Part shown: piece after piece, positions 52,530 to 63,173 of the stretch
Position numbering within the stretch: position 1 is the stretch's first letter
Layout: the number at the start of each line of letters is the position of its first letter
From: Segatella copri
Lineage (GTDB): Bacteria > Bacteroidota > Bacteroidia > Bacteroidales > Bacteroidaceae
Assembly (NCBI RefSeq): GCF_009494395.1
Contig: NZ_VZCB01000052.1
Span: 1 to 64,000 of the forward strand
Length of the DNA: 64,000 bases
Direction of reading: 5' to 3'
Translations under genes and position numbers: made by a program
Notes under the pieces: generated by a model
Seen by the model: only the letters and a program-made list of their open reading frames with translations
Told to the model about the DNA's origin: nothing
The model's database searches: none

Positions 52530-53342
52530 TCATTTTTTTGCAAATTTCATCTTACTTCTTACGATTTCCACCTCATCTGAGCTATTTTTGCTTATTTTTG
52601 TTATTTTTATGCAATATTCTTCGCATTTTTCCACTTCATTTGTTTTTTCCAAATAGAAATTGAGTTGGTCACCTTGATGACTTTCTGCTACATAAGCAAC
52701 CTCAAATCGTTGCAAAAAGTGAGTTCTGTAATAATCCAAATCAAAGAGATCGAGGACATGTTCTATGTATTTCACAGAATTGATGTGTCCATTCACGTCT
52801 ACATCATTGTAATAAGTATTTATTGTGCGCACCAATTTAGCATCCTTACTCATCTTTACTCTTGAGCTGGCATCTATTGGGCATGGTGTTTCTTCATCAA
52901 TATATTCTTTGATGAGTCCATCATTGATGCTGAAAATATCAACAGGCTGTCGGGTATCAGTATCTATCATTGCCCAGACACTCTTACCATAACCATAGAT
53001 TTTTTCTTCTATATCCGCAGAAGAAGCCTCTACCTTTCCACAGATTTTGAAATCACGGGCAGTGAAATACTTCATAGCATTCTCAACCCAAGTCTCTACG
53101 AAAAACTTATCATAAGACTTTGGCATCTCTGTCATTTCTATTGCCAGTCGGCTAAGCACCCATGTTTTGTGACGAGGCATCAGGTAATTCATTCCATACC
53201 CACGGTCATTACTATGAAAATCGGCAGCATTGAGCAGATGATTACCCAGGTGCCCCATAAAAAGATGGCTGGAAAAATCACAATGGAATGGTTCTGCCAA
53301 AAACTCGTATCGTCCTACTTTACTTAATAATTCTGGTTTCAT
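52530..53342 (-). CDS. Acyl-ACP thioesterase (FatA/B-like)
   Basis: The protein has 270 residues with two hot-dog domains. The first spans about 10-130 (HLLNAADFHSNDRGYGMNYL, WVLSRLAIEMTEMPKSYDKF). The second is at about 175-265, with the typical NDVDVNGHINSVKYIEHVLD where Asn and His are catalytic. It would release fatty acids from ACP. In Bacteroidales it commonly sits beside ilv genes. Here a terminator separates it from ilvN and ilvC has its own promoter. Confidence 0.9.
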   Translation of the reverse strand: MKPELLSKVGRYEFLAEPFHCDFSSHLFMGHLGNHLLNAADFHSNDRGYGMNYLMPRHKTWVLSRLAIEMTEMPKSYDKFFVETWVENAMKYFTARDFKICGKVEASSADIEEKIYGYGKSVWAMIDTDTRQPVDIFSINDGLIKEYIDEETPCPIDASSRVKMSKDAKLVRTINTYYNDVDVNGHINSVKYIEHVLDLFDLDYYRTHFLQRFEVAYVAESHQGDQLNFYLEKTNEVEKCEEYCIKITKISKNSSDEVEIVRSKMKFAKK

Positions 53343-53469
53343 TTTACTAGATCTTTAAATCAATTGTCCCGTACTAAAAATACCAAGTCTATTTTACATA
53401 TTATTTATATCAGTTCACCTTCTTATATATACAAGAATAAAACGGCTTGCTAAAAACTATACTCATAAT

Positions 53470-53522
53470 AAAAAAAGGCCCTTGTTTTCCTACATTTTTT
53501 ACTTGCAGGAAAACAAAGGCTC
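53470..53522 (-). terminator. Terminator after ilvN
   Basis: On the minus strand GCCTTTGTTTTCCT pairs with AGGAAAACAAGGGC across a loop of about 15 bases, followed by seven T. It closes the ilvD-ilvB-ilvN unit. Confidence 0.82.
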
Positions 53523-53535
53523 CTATTCTTATCAT

Positions 53536-54081
53536 TTAATCTTCTGCATTCTGCTTCAAATAGTCAGAAATCGGCTCATCAAAACTTCTTGTTACAGCAA
53601 TACGTCCGCTACGAGTATACTGCAACAGGCAATCATAACTATTAAGCTGATGGAAAAGATCAGTAATATCCTCTGTCAATCCCGCCAAGAGCACAGTACT
53701 GTAAGTAGGATTAACCTCCATCATACGCGCATCATGCTTACGAATGGTACGCGAAACCTCTGGGTTCTCTAACAAAATAGGAGTAGAGATCTTGAAGAGA
53801 GCCACCTCATGAATGAAAATCTGATCATCGGTATAGTAATCACTCTTCACGACATCGATTTTCTTCTCAATAGCCTTGTTGATCTTCTCTATCTGCTCAG
53901 GATCGCTCCATACGGTAATGGTATACTTATGAATGTTCTTAATGCTACTGGCAGAAACATTCAAGCTCTCGATATTAACCTGTCTACGAGTAAATACTGC
54001 GGTAATCTGATTAAGGATACCCGCAATATTCTCTGAGTAAACGAGCAGTGTATATAATTTCTTTTCGTTATTATTCTCCAT
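53536..54081 (-). CDS. ilvN: Acetolactate synthase, regulatory small subunit
   Basis: The protein has 181 residues. An ACT domain at the N-terminus (YTLLVYSENIAGILNQITAV, then FTRRQVNIESLNVSAS) is followed by a second ACT-like half. It binds valine and controls the IlvB catalytic subunit. It lies 36 bases after ilvB on the same strand. Confidence 0.93.
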   Translation of the reverse strand: MENNNEKKLYTLLVYSENIAGILNQITAVFTRRQVNIESLNVSASSIKNIHKYTITVWSDPEQIEKINKAIEKKIDVVKSDYYTDDQIFIHEVALFKISTPILLENPEVSRTIRKHDARMMEVNPTYSTVLLAGLTEDITDLFHQLNSYDCLLQYTRSGRIAVTRSFDEPISDYLKQNAED

Positions 54082-54117
54082 TGTCCTTTTCTTTTAATAG
54101 TGAAGCTAAGCTACATC

Positions 54118-55833
54118 TTAATAGTTAAGTTCAAGCTGCATTTCTTCCACACTCTTACCAGGCAGAGTCATCGGTACGATGTCCTCATTCTCCTTGATGG
54201 CACACTCCAGAAGGTATGGTCCCTTAGTGGCTATCATCTTCTCAACCTTTTCCTTGAGATCCTTGCGGTCGATAACCACATCGTATGGGATGCCGTAAGC
54301 CTTGGCTATCTCCTCATAATGAGGATTCAGCATATGGGTGAAAGAATGACGTCCCCCAAACATCAAGTCTTGCCACTGTCGGACATTACCCAAGTAATTG
54401 TTGTTCAAGAGAATCATTTTTACTGGAGCCTGCTGCTCCATGATAGTACCCAATTCCTGAATATTCATCTGGAATCCACCATCACCAAAGAAACAGCAGA
54501 TTGTTCTATCCGGAGCACCGAAAGTAGCACCGATAGCAGCAGGAAGACCGAAGCCCATGGTTCCGAAACCACCACTGGTTACAATACTCAACTTCTTTGT
54601 AAACTTGAAGTAACGGCTGGAAATCATCTGGTTCTGACCGACATCATTTACCAGAACAGCCTCATTATGAGTAGCTTCAGTAACCACATTGGTAACCTCA
54701 CCCATCAAGAGAGGACCCTCTGTAGGATGAATATCCTTCTCTATTACCTTTTCCTGCTCCTGCTGACGATATTCCTCAAAAGAATCTCTCCACTCACGAT
54801 GAACATTCTTATTCAAAAGACGAGTGATTGCCGGCAGGGTCTGCTTACAGTCACCAACAACAGCAACATCGGTTTTGATTACCTTGTCGATTTCAGCCTT
54901 ATCAATATCCAGATGGATGATTTTAGCCTGCTTGGCATACTTGGAAGGAACACCGGTAATACGATCACTAAAACGCATACCGATAGCAATGAGCACATCG
55001 CATTCCTGGGTCTTCATGTTGGTTGCATAAGAACCATGCATACCAAGCATACCCATATTGAGGGGGTGATTGCTAGGAAGAGCAGAAAGACCGAGCAAGG
55101 TGCGACCTGCCGGAATATCAGCCTTCTCCAAGAACTCAACCAATTCATTATGCGCTCCACCCAATTCTACACCATGTCCCACAAGGGCAAAAGGCTTCTT
55201 TGCCTGATTGATGAGTTCAGCAGCCTCAGCTACAGACTTCTCATCAATCTTTGGATATGGATTATAAGATGTAACTTTTTCACATTTTACAGGCTCCCAC
55301 TCACAGGTTGCAACCTGAGCATTCTTTGTAAAGTCGAGCACTACTGGACCAGGACGACCACTGCGGGCAATATAAAACGCACGACTTACAGCCCAGGCAA
55401 CATCCTCAGGACGACGAATCTGATAAGCCCATTTAGAGATTGGCTGGGTAACACCCACCAAGTCAACCTCTTGAAAAGCATCTGTACCCAAAGCCCCTAC
55501 ACCTACCTGTCCGGCAATAACCACGATAGGTGTAGAATCCATCATGGCATCAGCAATACCTGTAAGAGTATTAGTTGCTCCAGGACCACTGGTCACGAGT
55601 GTTACGCCCACTTCGCCACTGACTCGGGCATAGCCCTGTGCAGCGTGAGCAGCAGCCTGCTCATGACGTACCAAGATGTGATCAAACATCTTCTTCTCTC
55701 CTCTCGTGTAACCATACAGTGCATCAAACACTGGCATGATGCTGCCACCTGGATAACCGAAGATGGTCTTAACCCCTTCGTTATGCAGTGAGCGCATCAA
55801 GGCTTCAGCTCCTGTTATTACTTCTTTTGCCAT
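54118..55833 (-). CDS. ilvB: Acetolactate synthase, catalytic large subunit
   Basis: The protein has 571 residues, a ThDP-dependent enzyme. The activating Glu lies in DHILVRHEQAAAHAAQGYAR. MGFGLPAAIGA and the ThDP/Mg motif CCFFGDGGFQMNIQELGTIM, then NNNYLGNVRQWQ, follow. It condenses two pyruvates, or pyruvate with 2-ketobutyrate. It is the middle gene of ilvD-ilvB-ilvN. Confidence 0.96.
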   Translation of the reverse strand: MAKEVITGAEALMRSLHNEGVKTIFGYPGGSIMPVFDALYGYTRGEKKMFDHILVRHEQAAAHAAQGYARVSGEVGVTLVTSGPGATNTLTGIADAMMDSTPIVVIAGQVGVGALGTDAFQEVDLVGVTQPISKWAYQIRRPEDVAWAVSRAFYIARSGRPGPVVLDFTKNAQVATCEWEPVKCEKVTSYNPYPKIDEKSVAEAAELINQAKKPFALVGHGVELGGAHNELVEFLEKADIPAGRTLLGLSALPSNHPLNMGMLGMHGSYATNMKTQECDVLIAIGMRFSDRITGVPSKYAKQAKIIHLDIDKAEIDKVIKTDVAVVGDCKQTLPAITRLLNKNVHREWRDSFEEYRQQEQEKVIEKDIHPTEGPLLMGEVTNVVTEATHNEAVLVNDVGQNQMISSRYFKFTKKLSIVTSGGFGTMGFGLPAAIGATFGAPDRTICCFFGDGGFQMNIQELGTIMEQQAPVKMILLNNNYLGNVRQWQDLMFGGRHSFTHMLNPHYEEIAKAYGIPYDVVIDRKDLKEKVEKMIATKGPYLLECAIKENEDIVPMTLPGKSVEEMQLELNY

Positions 55834-55940
55834 TTATCTAATATATAAAAATGATAAGAGAACAGGAATTTCCGTGAAAGAAATCCCAAAATTCTCTCAG
55901 AATAATTCAAACTATCTTTTTTATTTTTCAGCTTTAAAAA

Positions 55941-57743
55941 TTAATCGATGATTCTTACACCACCCTTATCAGCCGAACTTACGCTCTGTGCGTATGCACG
56001 CAAAGCCTTGCTTACCACGCGATTACGCTTCAGAGGCTGCTGAGGGCGAGCTGCCAATTCCTCTTCAGAGAGCTTCACATTAATAGAACGGCTAGGAATA
56101 TCAATGACGATGATATCACCATCCTTAATCTTACCGATGTTTCCACCAGCAGCTGCCTCTGGACTGATGTGACCAATACTTAAACCAGATGTACCACCAG
56201 AGAAACGACCATCAGTAATAAGGGCACATTCCTTTCCGAGATGACGGCTCTTGATATAAGAGGTAGGGTAAAGCATCTCCTGCATACCTGGTCCACCCTT
56301 AGGACCTTCGTGTGTGATGACCACACAATCACCAGAGTTCACCTTACCACCAAGGATACCCTCGCAGGCATCTTCCTGAGAATCGAAGCATACTGCTGGA
56401 CCCTCGAAATGCCAAAGCACAGGATCCACACCAGCAGTCTTCACGACACAACCATTCTGTGCGATATTACCAAAGAGAACAGCAAGACCACCATCCTTGG
56501 TATAAGCATGTTCGAGATCACGGATACAACCATTCTCTCTATCTGTATCAAGACTTTCCCACTGTGCATCCTGACTTCCCATCTGAGTAGAGAATTTTCT
56601 GCCAGGAGCAGAATGATAGATGCGGTCTGCCTCAGGATCAATCTCAGCACCAGTGATATCATACTTCTTCATCTGTTCATCGAGTGTCTTACCATCCACG
56701 CGCTTTACAGCACCATTAATCAAACCACCCTTGTTAAGTTCGTTCAGGATACCCAAGATACCACCGGCACGGTTGCATTCCTGCACACTATACTTCTGAG
56801 TATTAGGCGCCAACTTACAGAGGCAAGGCACCTTACGGCTCAATTGGTCGATATCTTCCATCTTGAAGTCAGCACCAGCTTCCTGAGCTACAGCCAGAAG
56901 ATGGAGCACGGTATTGGTACTACCACCCATAGCAATATCTAGAGTCATGGCATTGAGGAATGCATCACGGGTAGCAATATTACGTGGCAATACACTCTCA
57001 TCACCATCCTCATAATAAGCATAGGCATTCTTCACAACCTGACGAGCCGCAGCCTTGAAGAGTTCTATGCGGTTCTTGTGAGTAGCGAGAATAGTACCAT
57101 TGCCAGGAAGACTCAAGCCGATAGCCTCAGTAAGAGAGTTCATGGAATTGGCAGTAAACATACCAGAACAACTACCGCAACCAGGGCAAGCGCACTGCTC
57201 TATCTGCTTCATCTCCTCATCACTCACGCTGGTATCAGCACCCTTAATCATAGCTGTAATCAAGTCGGCATTCTCCCCCTTCCAGCGACCGGCTTCCATC
57301 GGACCTCCAGAACAGAATACGGTAGGGATGTTCAGACGCATAGAAGCCATCAACATACCTGGAGTAACCTTATCACAGTTAGAGATGCAAATCATAGCAT
57401 CAGCCTTGTGAGCATTCACCATATATTCCACAGAATCAGCAATGATATCGCGACTTGGGAGGGAATAGAGCATTCCGTCGTGACCCATAGCGATACCGTC
57501 GTCTACAGCGATGGTATTGAATTCGGCTGCATAGCAACCCATTGCCTCAATTTCCTTCTTGACAATCTGACCAATTTCATGAAGATGAGTATGACCAGGA
57601 ACAAACTGTGTAAAGCTGTTCACGATAGCAATAATTGGTTTACCAAACTGCTCGTGTTTCATACCTGCAGCTACCCAAAGAGCTCGGGCACCCGCCATTC
57701 TTCTACCTTCAGTACAGACGCTACTTCTTAATGGATGTTTCAT
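55941..57743 (-). CDS. ilvD: Dihydroxy-acid dehydratase
   Basis: I start at the ATG at 57743 ([20 protein letters not shown], 600 residues); an upstream in-frame ATG at 57776 adds [11 protein letters not shown] and lies next to a hairpin. Fe-S ligands are in [10 protein letters not shown] and [36 protein letters not shown] is at the C-terminus. It makes the 2-keto acids of valine and isoleucine. It heads the ilvDBN operon. Confidence 0.95.
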   Translation of the reverse strand: MKHPLRSSVCTEGRRMAGARALWVAAGMKHEQFGKPIIAIVNSFTQFVPGHTHLHEIGQIVKKEIEAMGCYAAEFNTIAVDDGIAMGHDGMLYSLPSRDIIADSVEYMVNAHKADAMICISNCDKVTPGMLMASMRLNIPTVFCSGGPMEAGRWKGENADLITAMIKGADTSVSDEEMKQIEQCACPGCGSCSGMFTANSMNSLTEAIGLSLPGNGTILATHKNRIELFKAAARQVVKNAYAYYEDGDESVLPRNIATRDAFLNAMTLDIAMGGSTNTVLHLLAVAQEAGADFKMEDIDQLSRKVPCLCKLAPNTQKYSVQECNRAGGILGILNELNKGGLINGAVKRVDGKTLDEQMKKYDITGAEIDPEADRIYHSAPGRKFSTQMGSQDAQWESLDTDRENGCIRDLEHAYTKDGGLAVLFGNIAQNGCVVKTAGVDPVLWHFEGPAVCFDSQEDACEGILGGKVNSGDCVVITHEGPKGGPGMQEMLYPTSYIKSRHLGKECALITDGRFSGGTSGLSIGHISPEAAAGGNIGKIKDGDIIVIDIPSRSINVKLSEEELAARPQQPLKRNRVVSKALRAYAQSVSSADKGGVRIID

Positions 57744-57776
57744 ATCTTTCTTATCTAAATTTCTATTCAATATCAT

Positions 57777-57849
57777 AAAAAAGAGCCTTTAAAATGCTCC
57801 AGATTCTATAATTGAGTGCAAAGATACAGAGAATTTATGTAATAACCAA
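57777..57849 (-). promoter_or_regulatory. ilvD promoter and possible attenuator hairpin
   Basis: TTG (57849-57847) and TATCTTTG (57826-57819) are 20 bases apart on the minus strand. Between the start point (near 57812) and ilvD, GAGC (57799-57796) and GCTC (57786-57783) form a short stem directly followed by six T. The stem has only four or five pairs, so attenuation is tentative. Confidence 0.5.
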
Positions 57850-57956
57850 CTAATTTCGCATAAACTTTCAAAATAACGCTATTTTTTGTTAGAAAATACA
57901 ATAAATTGCTTACGATTTATTATAGAATGCGCACATTTATATAGAATTGTGCAATC

Positions 57957-58007
57957 AAAAATCCACGAAACACATGAAATTCTGCAATATTCATGCATTC
58001 CGTGGAT
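57957..58007 (-). terminator. Terminator of the GH51 gene
   Basis: ATCCACG (57961-57967) pairs with CGTGGAT (58001-58007), extended by CATGAA/TTCATG, with TTTTT on the minus strand. Confidence 0.8.
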
Positions 58008-58031
58008 ACTTCTATGTTATCTGATAAAAAA

Positions 58032-60608
58032 CTACAATTCAAAAACCTGGGCAGAACGTCCCTTTACTTCTACAACCTTGTCACCAAGGCCACTGACCTG
58101 AAGCTTGAGTGTACGTGGCAATGCATTCACCACCTTGAGCCAGGTCTTACCGGTTTTAGAATTCTTTACCACGCTGGTACCTACATAACGCTTCAAGGCT
58201 GCAGACAAATTCAGTTCAGAAACAACATAGGTATCACCTGCATGCTGACCAAACATTTTCTGCATCTTATAGCTTTCGGTAAGACGAATCTTCTCAGAGT
58301 TGTCGAAGTAAATCATATCCGGATTCCAGTTGCTATAACCGTTCTTGCAGAGCAACGGAGCATAGGAGGTCATTTCTACCACATCACCATTACGCTCTAC
58401 ATTGCAGAGGTGGATGCCTTCGGCTAGGGCACGGTCCAACTCATTATTGCCGTTGGCAGCATACTCGCCCAGATATACCTTCGGAGCCTTGCGGTCGTAG
58501 TTATCGTAGTAGTCCTGATGATTGATGAACCATCCCGGCTTCTCGTAGTAATGTTCATCCACCGCATCAATCCATTGCTTATTCTCCTTGGCAATCTTCC
58601 ACCCCTCAATATAATCAGAAGATGGGTAATGGAATGGACCTACCGTACCTATAACTTCTATCTCAGGATGCTTCTCCTTCAAAGCTTTACATATCATCAG
58701 ATAGCGCTTCTCGAAATCTGTTGAAATCAAATCCTCGTTACCGATTCCCACCATCTTCAGATTGAAAGGAGCAGGATGACCTGCATCGGCTCTCATCTTA
58801 GCCCACTTTGATGTAGCAGGGTCGCCATTCGCCCACTCCACCAAGTCGAGCACATCCTGAACATACTGCGGCATCTCCGACATTGGGATTCCTCCCTGCT
58901 GACCACAGATTCCATCAGCATTAGGCTGAGAATTCTGACAAGGTACGCCTGCAGCTAATACAGGCAGAGGCTCTGCGCCCATATCCTCGCACCACTGGAA
59001 ATACTCAAAGAAGCCCAGTTTGCGAGTCTGGTGATAGTTCCAGATATTCTTAGCCGGCTTGCGGTCCTTCAGTGGTCCCACGCTCTCCTTCCAGTGATAG
59101 ATGTTCTCCAAACCCTGACCATGAAGCATGCAGCCGCCCGGGAATCTTACGAAGCGAGGCTTCAAATCAGCGATTACCTCTGCCAGATCCTTGCGCAGTC
59201 CATGTCCCTTATAGGTATCCTGCGGCATGAGGCTCAGCATATCCACAGCCACTCTGTTTTTACCCTTAGGGATAACGGCAAAACGGATATCCTTGTCTAG
59301 TTCACCCTTATATTTATCAGAAATCACGAGCTGGGTCTTATATTCGTTCCATTCGCCGCCCTGCACCTTCAGTTTAGCCTGAGCCACTATCTGGTTCTCA
59401 GCATCCACCAAGGCCACGGTAAGCTGCTTTTTCTTGCCATCCATGCAGCGGGCATAGAGACTCACATCGTAGGCAGCACGCTTCACGGTGATGCCCTCCC
59501 AGCCTATATTATAAATAGGTGTCTCGCCCAGGATGGCATAATGAGGATTGTTCCGGCTCACACCATTTTCCGAAGAAACAACAGAGGTTGAAGTCAATCC
59601 CTGCCATGCCGTGATGGCATTCCAGCCTTTTCTTTCTCCGTTATACTCAAAGTCGCCATTCTGCAGCAGCTCGGCACAAAGGCCACCATCAGCAGCACGG
59701 CTGATATCCTCGAAGAATATACCGATGAGTTTGTCAGAGATGCGATGCGATTTTTGAGCCTTGATCTGAAGCTGGGCAGAAACCTCGTTGCCGGCAGCCA
59801 GTTCTACATTCTTTTCCTTCAGATAAGCCTGAAGCTCAGCTTCGTTATGAGGCAAGAGTCTGCTGTTCTCTCTGTTTTCCTCGGCTAGTGCCTTGTGCCA
59901 GGCACGGATATAGTTGAGATGGATGGCAGGAATCTCGAAATCGTTGCCTTCCACCAACTTACCGTTGATGGTAGCCGTATCACGCTGCCAGAGTATATCG
60001 TCGGCTGTGGCTTCCAGCGAATCCTCTTCAAAGGTGCGGAAATCCTTGTCGGCATGCACATATCGCTTGCCCTTGGCAGTTTTCAGATAGATATCGAAAG
60101 ATCCGTCGTCCATCTGATAGGCAGCCACATCCTTGATACCCTTCTCCTTCATGATAGGATAATCCTGAGGGCGCCAGGTAACCAAATCCTCTGAATAAGC
60201 CACGGCAAACTGAGGCGAACGGGTATTCACACTCCAGAGCGCACGCCAGGTGCCATCGTTCGCCTTCATCACAAACGGGCGATACATCTTCTTCTCGCTG
60301 CCCCACGGACCGAAGTCGCTGGCACAGAGCTGACCTACATCCACCCAGCGATCATCGTCGGTGAGATAAGCCAGATGCAAGCCCTGGTCTGCCGCAGGAG
60401 AATAAACAAAGATTTGGCAAGTGGAATCCTTGCCCACGATTCTATAAGCCGGTGCATCCTTATCTATAGGCGCACTAGCCACACTCGCAGCAGCCACCTT
60501 GTTTCGGGCAGCCACCTTACTGATTTGCTTCTTTACCGGAGTCAGCGCCACAGCTTGCGTCATAGCCAGCAATGCCGCCGAGAAGAGTAGATACTTTGGT
60601 TTCATCAT
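58032..60608 (-). CDS. GH51 alpha-L-arabinofuranosidase with N-terminal beta-propeller-like region
   Basis: The protein has 858 residues with a signal peptide (KPKYLLFSAALLAMTQAVA). Residues of about 50-250 resemble a GH43-type propeller segment (SEDLVTWRPQDYP), and 275-460 form a carbohydrate-binding-like region. The GH51 barrel follows, with acid/base Glu625 in MVGIGNEDL and nucleophile Glu715 in VYLGEYAANG. FVRFPGGCMLHGQGLENIYH is typical. It should release arabinose from plant arabinan or arabinoxylan in the periplasm. No SusC/SusD or other glycan genes are adjacent. Confidence 0.9.
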   Translation of the reverse strand: MMKPKYLLFSAALLAMTQAVALTPVKKQISKVAARNKVAAASVASAPIDKDAPAYRIVGKDSTCQIFVYSPAADQGLHLAYLTDDDRWVDVGQLCASDFGPWGSEKKMYRPFVMKANDGTWRALWSVNTRSPQFAVAYSEDLVTWRPQDYPIMKEKGIKDVAAYQMDDGSFDIYLKTAKGKRYVHADKDFRTFEEDSLEATADDILWQRDTATINGKLVEGNDFEIPAIHLNYIRAWHKALAEENRENSRLLPHNEAELQAYLKEKNVELAAGNEVSAQLQIKAQKSHRISDKLIGIFFEDISRAADGGLCAELLQNGDFEYNGERKGWNAITAWQGLTSTSVVSSENGVSRNNPHYAILGETPIYNIGWEGITVKRAAYDVSLYARCMDGKKKQLTVALVDAENQIVAQAKLKVQGGEWNEYKTQLVISDKYKGELDKDIRFAVIPKGKNRVAVDMLSLMPQDTYKGHGLRKDLAEVIADLKPRFVRFPGGCMLHGQGLENIYHWKESVGPLKDRKPAKNIWNYHQTRKLGFFEYFQWCEDMGAEPLPVLAAGVPCQNSQPNADGICGQQGGIPMSEMPQYVQDVLDLVEWANGDPATSKWAKMRADAGHPAPFNLKMVGIGNEDLISTDFEKRYLMICKALKEKHPEIEVIGTVGPFHYPSSDYIEGWKIAKENKQWIDAVDEHYYEKPGWFINHQDYYDNYDRKAPKVYLGEYAANGNNELDRALAEGIHLCNVERNGDVVEMTSYAPLLCKNGYSNWNPDMIYFDNSEKIRLTESYKMQKMFGQHAGDTYVVSELNLSAALKRYVGTSVVKNSKTGKTWLKVVNALPRTLKLQVSGLGDKVVEVKGRSAQVFEL

Positions 60609-60758
60609 ATTTTCTAATTTAAATTATCTGATTTGTTTTTAGATTTCTATTGTTTCACCTTAATTATATATACATATTTATATATAGAGGATATGATATA
60701 TATACGATTAAATATACATAAATACATACGCTTAATAAATAAACTATGTAAATATATG

Positions 60759-60791
60759 AAAAAAGGCAGGTTGCTTAACAGTAGCCTACCT
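60759..60791 (-). terminator. Terminator of the ffh-folD operon
   Basis: GGCAGG (60765-60770) pairs with CCTACC (60785-60790, one G-U), with six T on the minus strand, about 50 bases after folD. The rest of 60609-60839 is AT-rich with no gene seen. Confidence 0.7.
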
Positions 60792-60839
60792 CCACGAATC
60801 GCATAACGGTCTTTTCTACACTTTTGGGGCAGAATAGAC

Positions 60840-61718
60840 CTATTTATAAAACTCTTTTTTTCCGGCGGCAAGAGTATTCTTCATCAAAGAACAGATAGTC
60901 ATCGGTCCTACACCTCCAGGTACAGGAGTGATGAAAGAGCACTTCTCTGCCACCTCATCAAATTTCACGTCGCCATTCAGGCGGAATCCGCTTTTCTTCG
61001 ATGCATCAGGCACACGGGTGGTACCCACATCGATGACCACGGCTCCCGGCTTCACCATGTCGGCAGTAACGAAATCAGGCTTGCCGATAGCAGCAATGAT
61101 GATGTCTGCTTCTCGGCATTCCTCCTTCAGATGAGCCGAATGAGAATGGCACACGGTGACAGTGGCGTCGCCATATTGCTTCTGCATCATCAACTGAGCC
61201 ATTGGTTTGCCCACGATGTTGCTTCTGCCTAGGATGACACACTTCTTGCCACTTGTTTCTATCTGATAATGCTGCAGCAAAGTGAGAATGCCAAGTGGAG
61301 TAGCCGAGATAAAGCAAGGCAAACCAATAGCCATTCTTCCCACATTGACCGGATGGAAGCCATCCACATCCTTGCGGTAATCTATAGCCATCGTAACCTT
61401 CTGCTCATCAATGTGCTTAGGCAGAGGCAACTGCACGATAAAGCCATCAACGTCATCATCATGATTCAGTTTATCCACACAAGCCAGCAACTCTTCCTCG
61501 GTAACATCTTCTTCATAGCGGATAAGGGTCGACTTAAATCCACATTTTTCACACGCCAAGACCTTGTTCTTCACATAGGTCTCGCTACCTCCGTCATGGC
61601 CCACAAGAATTGCAGCCAGATGTGGCTGCTTTCCTCCGTTAGCCACAATCTGGGCTACCTCCTGGGCTATCTGTTCTTTAATGGCGGCTGCTGTCGCCTT
61701 TCCGTCTATTAGCTGCAT
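60840..61718 (-). CDS. folD: Bifunctional methylenetetrahydrofolate dehydrogenase/cyclohydrolase
   Basis: The protein has 292 residues. [20 protein letters not shown] has the catalytic Tyr and Lys. [20 protein letters not shown], the Rossmann motif [20 protein letters not shown] and [18 protein letters not shown] are also present. It interconverts one-carbon folates. ffh lies 30 bases upstream on the same strand. Confidence 0.97.
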   Translation of the reverse strand: MQLIDGKATAAAIKEQIAQEVAQIVANGGKQPHLAAILVGHDGGSETYVKNKVLACEKCGFKSTLIRYEEDVTEEELLACVDKLNHDDDVDGFIVQLPLPKHIDEQKVTMAIDYRKDVDGFHPVNVGRMAIGLPCFISATPLGILTLLQHYQIETSGKKCVILGRSNIVGKPMAQLMMQKQYGDATVTVCHSHSAHLKEECREADIIIAAIGKPDFVTADMVKPGAVVIDVGTTRVPDASKKSGFRLNGDVKFDEVAEKCSFITPVPGGVGPMTICSLMKNTLAAGKKEFYK

Positions 61719-61748
61719 TTGAAATTATGATTATGATTGTACTTATTC

Positions 61749-63101
61749 TTACATTCCTGGCATCTTAGGCATACCTGGCATACCCTTCATACGGCTCATC
61801 ATCTGAGCCATCTTGTTGCCTGTCATCATCTGCATCATCTTGCGAGTCTGATCGAACTGCTTGATAAGCTTGTTCACTTCCTGGATATTAGTACCCGAAC
61901 CCTTTGCAATACGCTGACGACGAGAGGTATTGAGGATAGCAGGATTGGTACGCTCCTTAGGAGTCATACTCTGAATGATAGCCTCGATGCCCTTGAATGC
62001 ATCTTCAGGAATATCAACATCGCGGATAGCCTTGCCCACACCAGGAATCATGGCTGCCAAGTCCTTGATGTTACCCATCTTCTTAATCTGCTGAATCTGA
62101 TTGTAGAAGTCGTTGAAATCAAACTGATTCTTGCGAATCTTCTTCTCCAACTTCTTTGCCTCCTCCAAGTCGAACTGCTCCTGCGCACGCTCTACGAGAG
62201 ATACAACATCACCCATTCCGAGAATACGGTCTGCCATACGGGCTGGATGGAACACATCAATAGCCTCCATCTTCTCACCGGTACCGATAAACTTGATAGG
62301 CTTGGTAACTACGGTACGGATACTGAGGGCAGCACCACCACGGGTATCACCATCAAGCTTGGTCAATACAACACCATTGAAATCAAGACGGTCATTAAAC
62401 TCCTTGGCTGTATTGACAGCATCCTGACCCGTCATAGAGTCAACAACAAAGAGAGTTTCATCAGGATGAAGATGATTCTTGAGATTACTGATCTCATTCA
62501 TCATCTGCTCATCGATGGCAAGACGACCGGCAGTATCGACGATAACCACGTCATTGCCATTGGTCTTTGCCTGCTGGATAGCATGGTCGGCAATAATACA
62601 TACATCCTTATTATCAGGCTCACTATATACAGGAACACCAACCTGTTCACCCACAACATGGAGCTGCTGGATTGCAGCAGGACGATATACGTCGCAGGCT
62701 ACGAGCAATGGCTTCTTACCTTTCTTTGTCTTGAGCATATTGGCAAGTTTACCACTGAATGTAGTTTTACCAGAACCCTGAAGACCGCTCATAAGGATGA
62801 TGGCCGGATGACCTTCGAGCTTCAATGGAGCCTCTTCTCCACCCATGAGTTCTGCAAGTTCATCATGAACCAGCTTCACCATCAACTGACCAGGCTTCAC
62901 AGCAGTCAACACATTCATACCGAGCGCCTTTTCCTTCACCTTATTAGTGAATTCCTTTGCCACTTTATAGTTAACATCGGCATCAAGGAGTGCGCGGCGC
63001 ACATCCTTCATGGTCTCCGCCACGTTGATTTCGGTAATTTTACCCTCACCCTTCAGTATTTTGAAGGAACGTTCTAGTCTATCACTTAAATTTTCAAACA
63101 T
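61749..63101 (-). CDS. ffh: Signal recognition particle protein
   Basis: The protein has 450 residues. The NG domain has GLQGSGKTTFSGKLANML (P-loop), DTAGRLAIDEQMM, TKLDGDTRGGAALS and GTGEKMEAIDVF. The Met-rich M domain ends in many Met, Gly and Pro residues (KGMPGMPKMPGM). It binds 4.5S RNA and targets nascent membrane proteins. The promoter is at 63132-63162. No SRP RNA gene was found in the window. Confidence 0.97.
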   Translation of the reverse strand: MFENLSDRLERSFKILKGEGKITEINVAETMKDVRRALLDADVNYKVAKEFTNKVKEKALGMNVLTAVKPGQLMVKLVHDELAELMGGEEAPLKLEGHPAIILMSGLQGSGKTTFSGKLANMLKTKKGKKPLLVACDVYRPAAIQQLHVVGEQVGVPVYSEPDNKDVCIIADHAIQQAKTNGNDVVIVDTAGRLAIDEQMMNEISNLKNHLHPDETLFVVDSMTGQDAVNTAKEFNDRLDFNGVVLTKLDGDTRGGAALSIRTVVTKPIKFIGTGEKMEAIDVFHPARMADRILGMGDVVSLVERAQEQFDLEEAKKLEKKIRKNQFDFNDFYNQIQQIKKMGNIKDLAAMIPGVGKAIRDVDIPEDAFKGIEAIIQSMTPKERTNPAILNTSRRQRIAKGSGTNIQEVNKLIKQFDQTRKMMQMMTGNKMAQMMSRMKGMPGMPKMPGM

Positions 63102-63131
63102 GTTCTTAATTGTACTTTTTTATTTCGGGCA

Positions 63132-63162
63132 CAAAGTTACGAACTTTTTCCGAGAAAGCCAA
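63132..63162 (-). promoter_or_regulatory. ffh promoter
   Basis: TTG (63162-63160) and TAACTTTG (63139-63132), 20 bases apart on the minus strand, begin directly beyond the upstream gene's stop. Confidence 0.65.
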
Positions 63163-63173
63163 CTCAATCTCAA

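Noticed and set aside
54100..55791. Large plus-strand ORF opposite ilvB
   Set aside because: It is a shadow frame in a gene with strong codon bias. The translated protein has no recognisable domain, and ilvB on the minus strand is certain.
61737..63077. Large plus-strand ORF opposite ffh
   Set aside because: It is an antisense shadow of ffh, rich in His, Leu and Thr from reverse-complemented codons.
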